A DNA stretch of 64,000 nt from Dillenia suffruticosa (Eukaryota > Streptophyta > Magnoliopsida > Dilleniales > Dilleniaceae), in the NCBI GenBank assembly GCA_033439265.1, contig JAVTVX010000010.1, positions 10,292,001 through 10,356,000 of the forward strand, in the 5' to 3' direction. The position numbers were made by a program, and so were the translations under genes. Shown piece after piece: positions 62,001-64,000 of this stretch; position 1 is the stretch's first letter, and every line of letters begins with the position of its first letter. The notes under the pieces are model-generated. The model had not been told where the DNA came from, made no database searches, and worked only from the letters and a program-made list of their open reading frames with translations.

Positions 62001-63580
62001 ATTTGACAGAGGCAGCTGCCAGCAAGGATGGTAATATGAATGGGCAGGAGGTTGATGTAGAACTTGAAAGCCATAGAGCAGGCACTAATGTCACTTACGA
62101 GGCTTGTCAGAACAACAATCCTCTTCTTGACTCATGTAGAGAAGCAATGGACTTGTTTGGATCATCAAATAATGAAGTCAAATGTGGTTATGGAGGTTAT
62201 GGCTTAGATAATCCTATATGCAGTGTAGATTCTCCTCCACATCTGGCTCTTTCCCTGAGAAGGTTTCAATATAGTCATGCAGAGAATTTAGCCTGTCGTC
62301 AAAGGCAGAAACTGAACCATTCAGATGCCTCGGCCTTTTCTCGGTGAGCTTCACGTTTCCATGATTCATTTTCTGCATGATTGTTAGACATATTTCTTCA
62401 GAGTTGCTCCTGCTAGTTATGTGTTGAATGTTGATTTGATCAATTAATTGGTTGTCTTGCCATCCTTGTTCTAGAGGAGAGTTGATTGTTGTGATGTTTT
62501 CTCTTAATCTCTGTTTGCACAATTAAGTAGCCTAAATTTGGTATTGCTTAATCTCAGAGTTAATGTTAAATTCAGGTACATTAATCGGCCCATGCAGCCC
62601 CAACATCCTGCACCTCCCAACTCCAGCTGTTATCAGACAGAATTTGGAGTTCACTCTGCTAAACAAATGCAAATACACAATCACGTTTCTGGTTTTCAAT
62701 CAAGCACTCACTGTCCAGAATTAAGCAATGAGAACTGTATTATGGCTATTCCTCAACCAACCCAGGCTGAAATGGGACTTCAAGCCCCTCAACAGAGAGT
62801 TTTTCCCATCCCAATTCCAGTGAGGGGCCTACGATTTGATAACTTATGCAATGGCTATGGGCATGTAATGCCTCCATTGTACTGTACAAAATCGAGTTCA
62901 CCACAATCTCCAAGCCCTAGTTCAGTGGGTCAGCGTGAACCTACTTTCCAGGCAAATCCATTTCATCCGTCTAATTGGGACACCAGTAATTCAGAGCAGC
63001 ATCATGAGCCACATGATCACCATACCAACATTTCAGCCAACCAAACCACACACGCAACCGAGGGCAAGTTGGAATCAGTGGATGATGGAGGACACATTTC
63101 TTCTGCCACAGATCAAAGTGCAAGTAGCAGTTTTTGCAATGGCACTGTTACACATCTTAATAATGTTGCATGTGGAAGCTATTGCGAAAGCAATGGGAAT
63201 GTTGATCCAGTTCAAGTTCGGATTATTGCAGAGAATGGAAATGAGGAGGGTTTTATAACTCATGATGGGAACTCTCGTTGTACTAGTCAAAGAGAAGCAG
63301 CTTTGATGAAGTTCCGTTTGAAGCGAAAAGAAAGATGCTATGAGAAGAAGGTAACAACTATTCCTGCTTCTGCTAGTACTACTACTACTACTACTGCTAT
63401 GACCGCTACTGCATTCTGTGATTTACTAACATTGAACTTGGCTTGCAGGTTCGCTATGAGAGCAGGAAAAAACTTGCAGAACAGCGTCCACGAGTTAAGG
63501 GACAATTTGTTCGTCAAGTGCACACTGATCCTCCTGCAGATGAAACAGAGAAGTTCCATCAAAATTCATCGGGTGGATAG
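59013..63580 (+). CDS. PRR5: Two-component response regulator-like PRR5 (clock pseudo-response regulator)
   Basis: Eight exons: 59013-59256, 60059-60220, 60319-60449, 60543-60698, 61735-61906, 62010-62343, 62576-63350 and 63449-63580, all GT-AG and in frame, 701 residues. The pseudo-receiver domain (about 55-175) includes [20 protein letters not shown] and [20 protein letters not shown]; the phospho-acceptor Asp is Glu108, the hallmark of a pseudo-receiver that cannot take part in phosphorelay. The CCT domain (about 637-681; [20 protein letters not shown], then [20 protein letters not shown]) binds DNA and carries the nuclear signal. The receiver and CCT sequences are closest to the PRR5/PRR9 branch rather than PRR7 or TOC1. 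The family acts in the nucleus as repressors of CCA1, LHY and RVE8. The start is the first ATG after the GA tract; an in-frame extension upstream lacks conservation. The gene is intact. Confidence 0.93.
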
Positions 63581-64000
63581 CTTCTCAAGAGCACTTTCTA
63601 GAGTGGCATCGGCTCTGCATAGAATTTCCTTTTTGCCCATATATATATAAATGTAGGTATAGATGTAGAATGAAGCTTTGGAAGGAAGAGATTGGCCAAG
63701 TAAAACTGAAGCTGCTTCTTTAGCATGGTTAGATTAGTGGTTTTTCATGTAGGTCTGACTGGTGGTTGTATTTGTGAGATATAATCCTGTCTGTAATTTT
63801 GGTGTTTGTGTTTTTTAACATCAGGATTCTGACCGACTCGAATTCTTTCCTTGATGTGTATATTTTGTTTACTCCTATACATGAATTTGTATAACAAGTT
63901 TAATGCTCTACTTGTTCATTCGTTTTCAGGAACCACCGAAACAGGTAGACAGGTCCATTAATACCCCTCTGGTGCTTTTGGGGTTTCACGTATTGATGTA
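63581..64000 (+). other. 3' UTR and downstream flank of the PRR5-like gene
   Basis: T-rich sequence after the TAG at 63578-63580. No new gene starts before the window ends. Confidence 0.6.

Overview
The window is nuclear DNA from a dicot plant, probably a woody species. The evidence is GT-AG introns, plant-specific genes (a PRR clock regulator with a CCT domain, a plastid PSRP1, a plant mTERF protein), CT-rich 5' leaders, and a dense load of plant transposons (Au SINE, MULE, hAT, Copia, Gypsy, LINE). The species cannot be fixed from the sequence.

Layout. 1-6476 (minus): an intron-containing, decayed WD40 gene of the TFIIIC-delta-like family, with an Au SINE beside one of its splice acceptors. 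7600-8344: an intact 60S acidic ribosomal protein P1 gene with telo-box and site II promoter elements. 8345-13450: AT-rich DNA without a gene. 13454-17311: a Mutator-like element with long inverted ends full of 25-bp palindromes and a dead transposase. 17335-17890: fragments of a PAK1IP1-like WD40 gene and an unidentified antisense exon-like stretch. 19749-20003 and 24305-24897: two small plant genes sharing a C-terminal motif. 26633-26902: a two-EF-hand calcium-binding protein. 27840-28480: LINE remnant. 28730-32341: a three-exon gene for a basic, Lys-rich protein with a GC-AG intron and an antisense tRNA-Lys(UUU) inside intron 1. 32824-34478: a two-exon mTERF gene. 35884-36721: a subtilase pseudogene. 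38595-41379 (minus): a five-exon plastid PSRP1 (ribosome hibernation factor) gene.

42200-56200 is a transposon graveyard: a 470-bp CCGG-rich hAT-type element with an 8-bp target duplication, a rearranged Gypsy element with a 61-bp minisatellite, a LINE RNase H tail, a Copia tail, and a 7.0-kb Copia element with both LTRs, a primer-binding site and a 5-bp target duplication but a dead gag-pol. 56200-58570 is AT-rich spacer. 59013-63580 is an eight-exon PRR5-like clock gene; its promoter and leader carry four exact evening elements.

The intact genes serve cytosolic translation (P1, tRNA-Lys), plastid translation and organelle gene expression (PSRP1, mTERF), calcium signalling and the circadian clock. 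They are independent plant genes with no operon-like relation. I saw no clearly new multi-gene system. The most unusual structures are the palindrome arrays in the MULE ends, the inverted-repeat cluster before a TATA box at 21.5 kb, the evening-element cluster and the LTR-integrase-LTR-primer-site arrangement.
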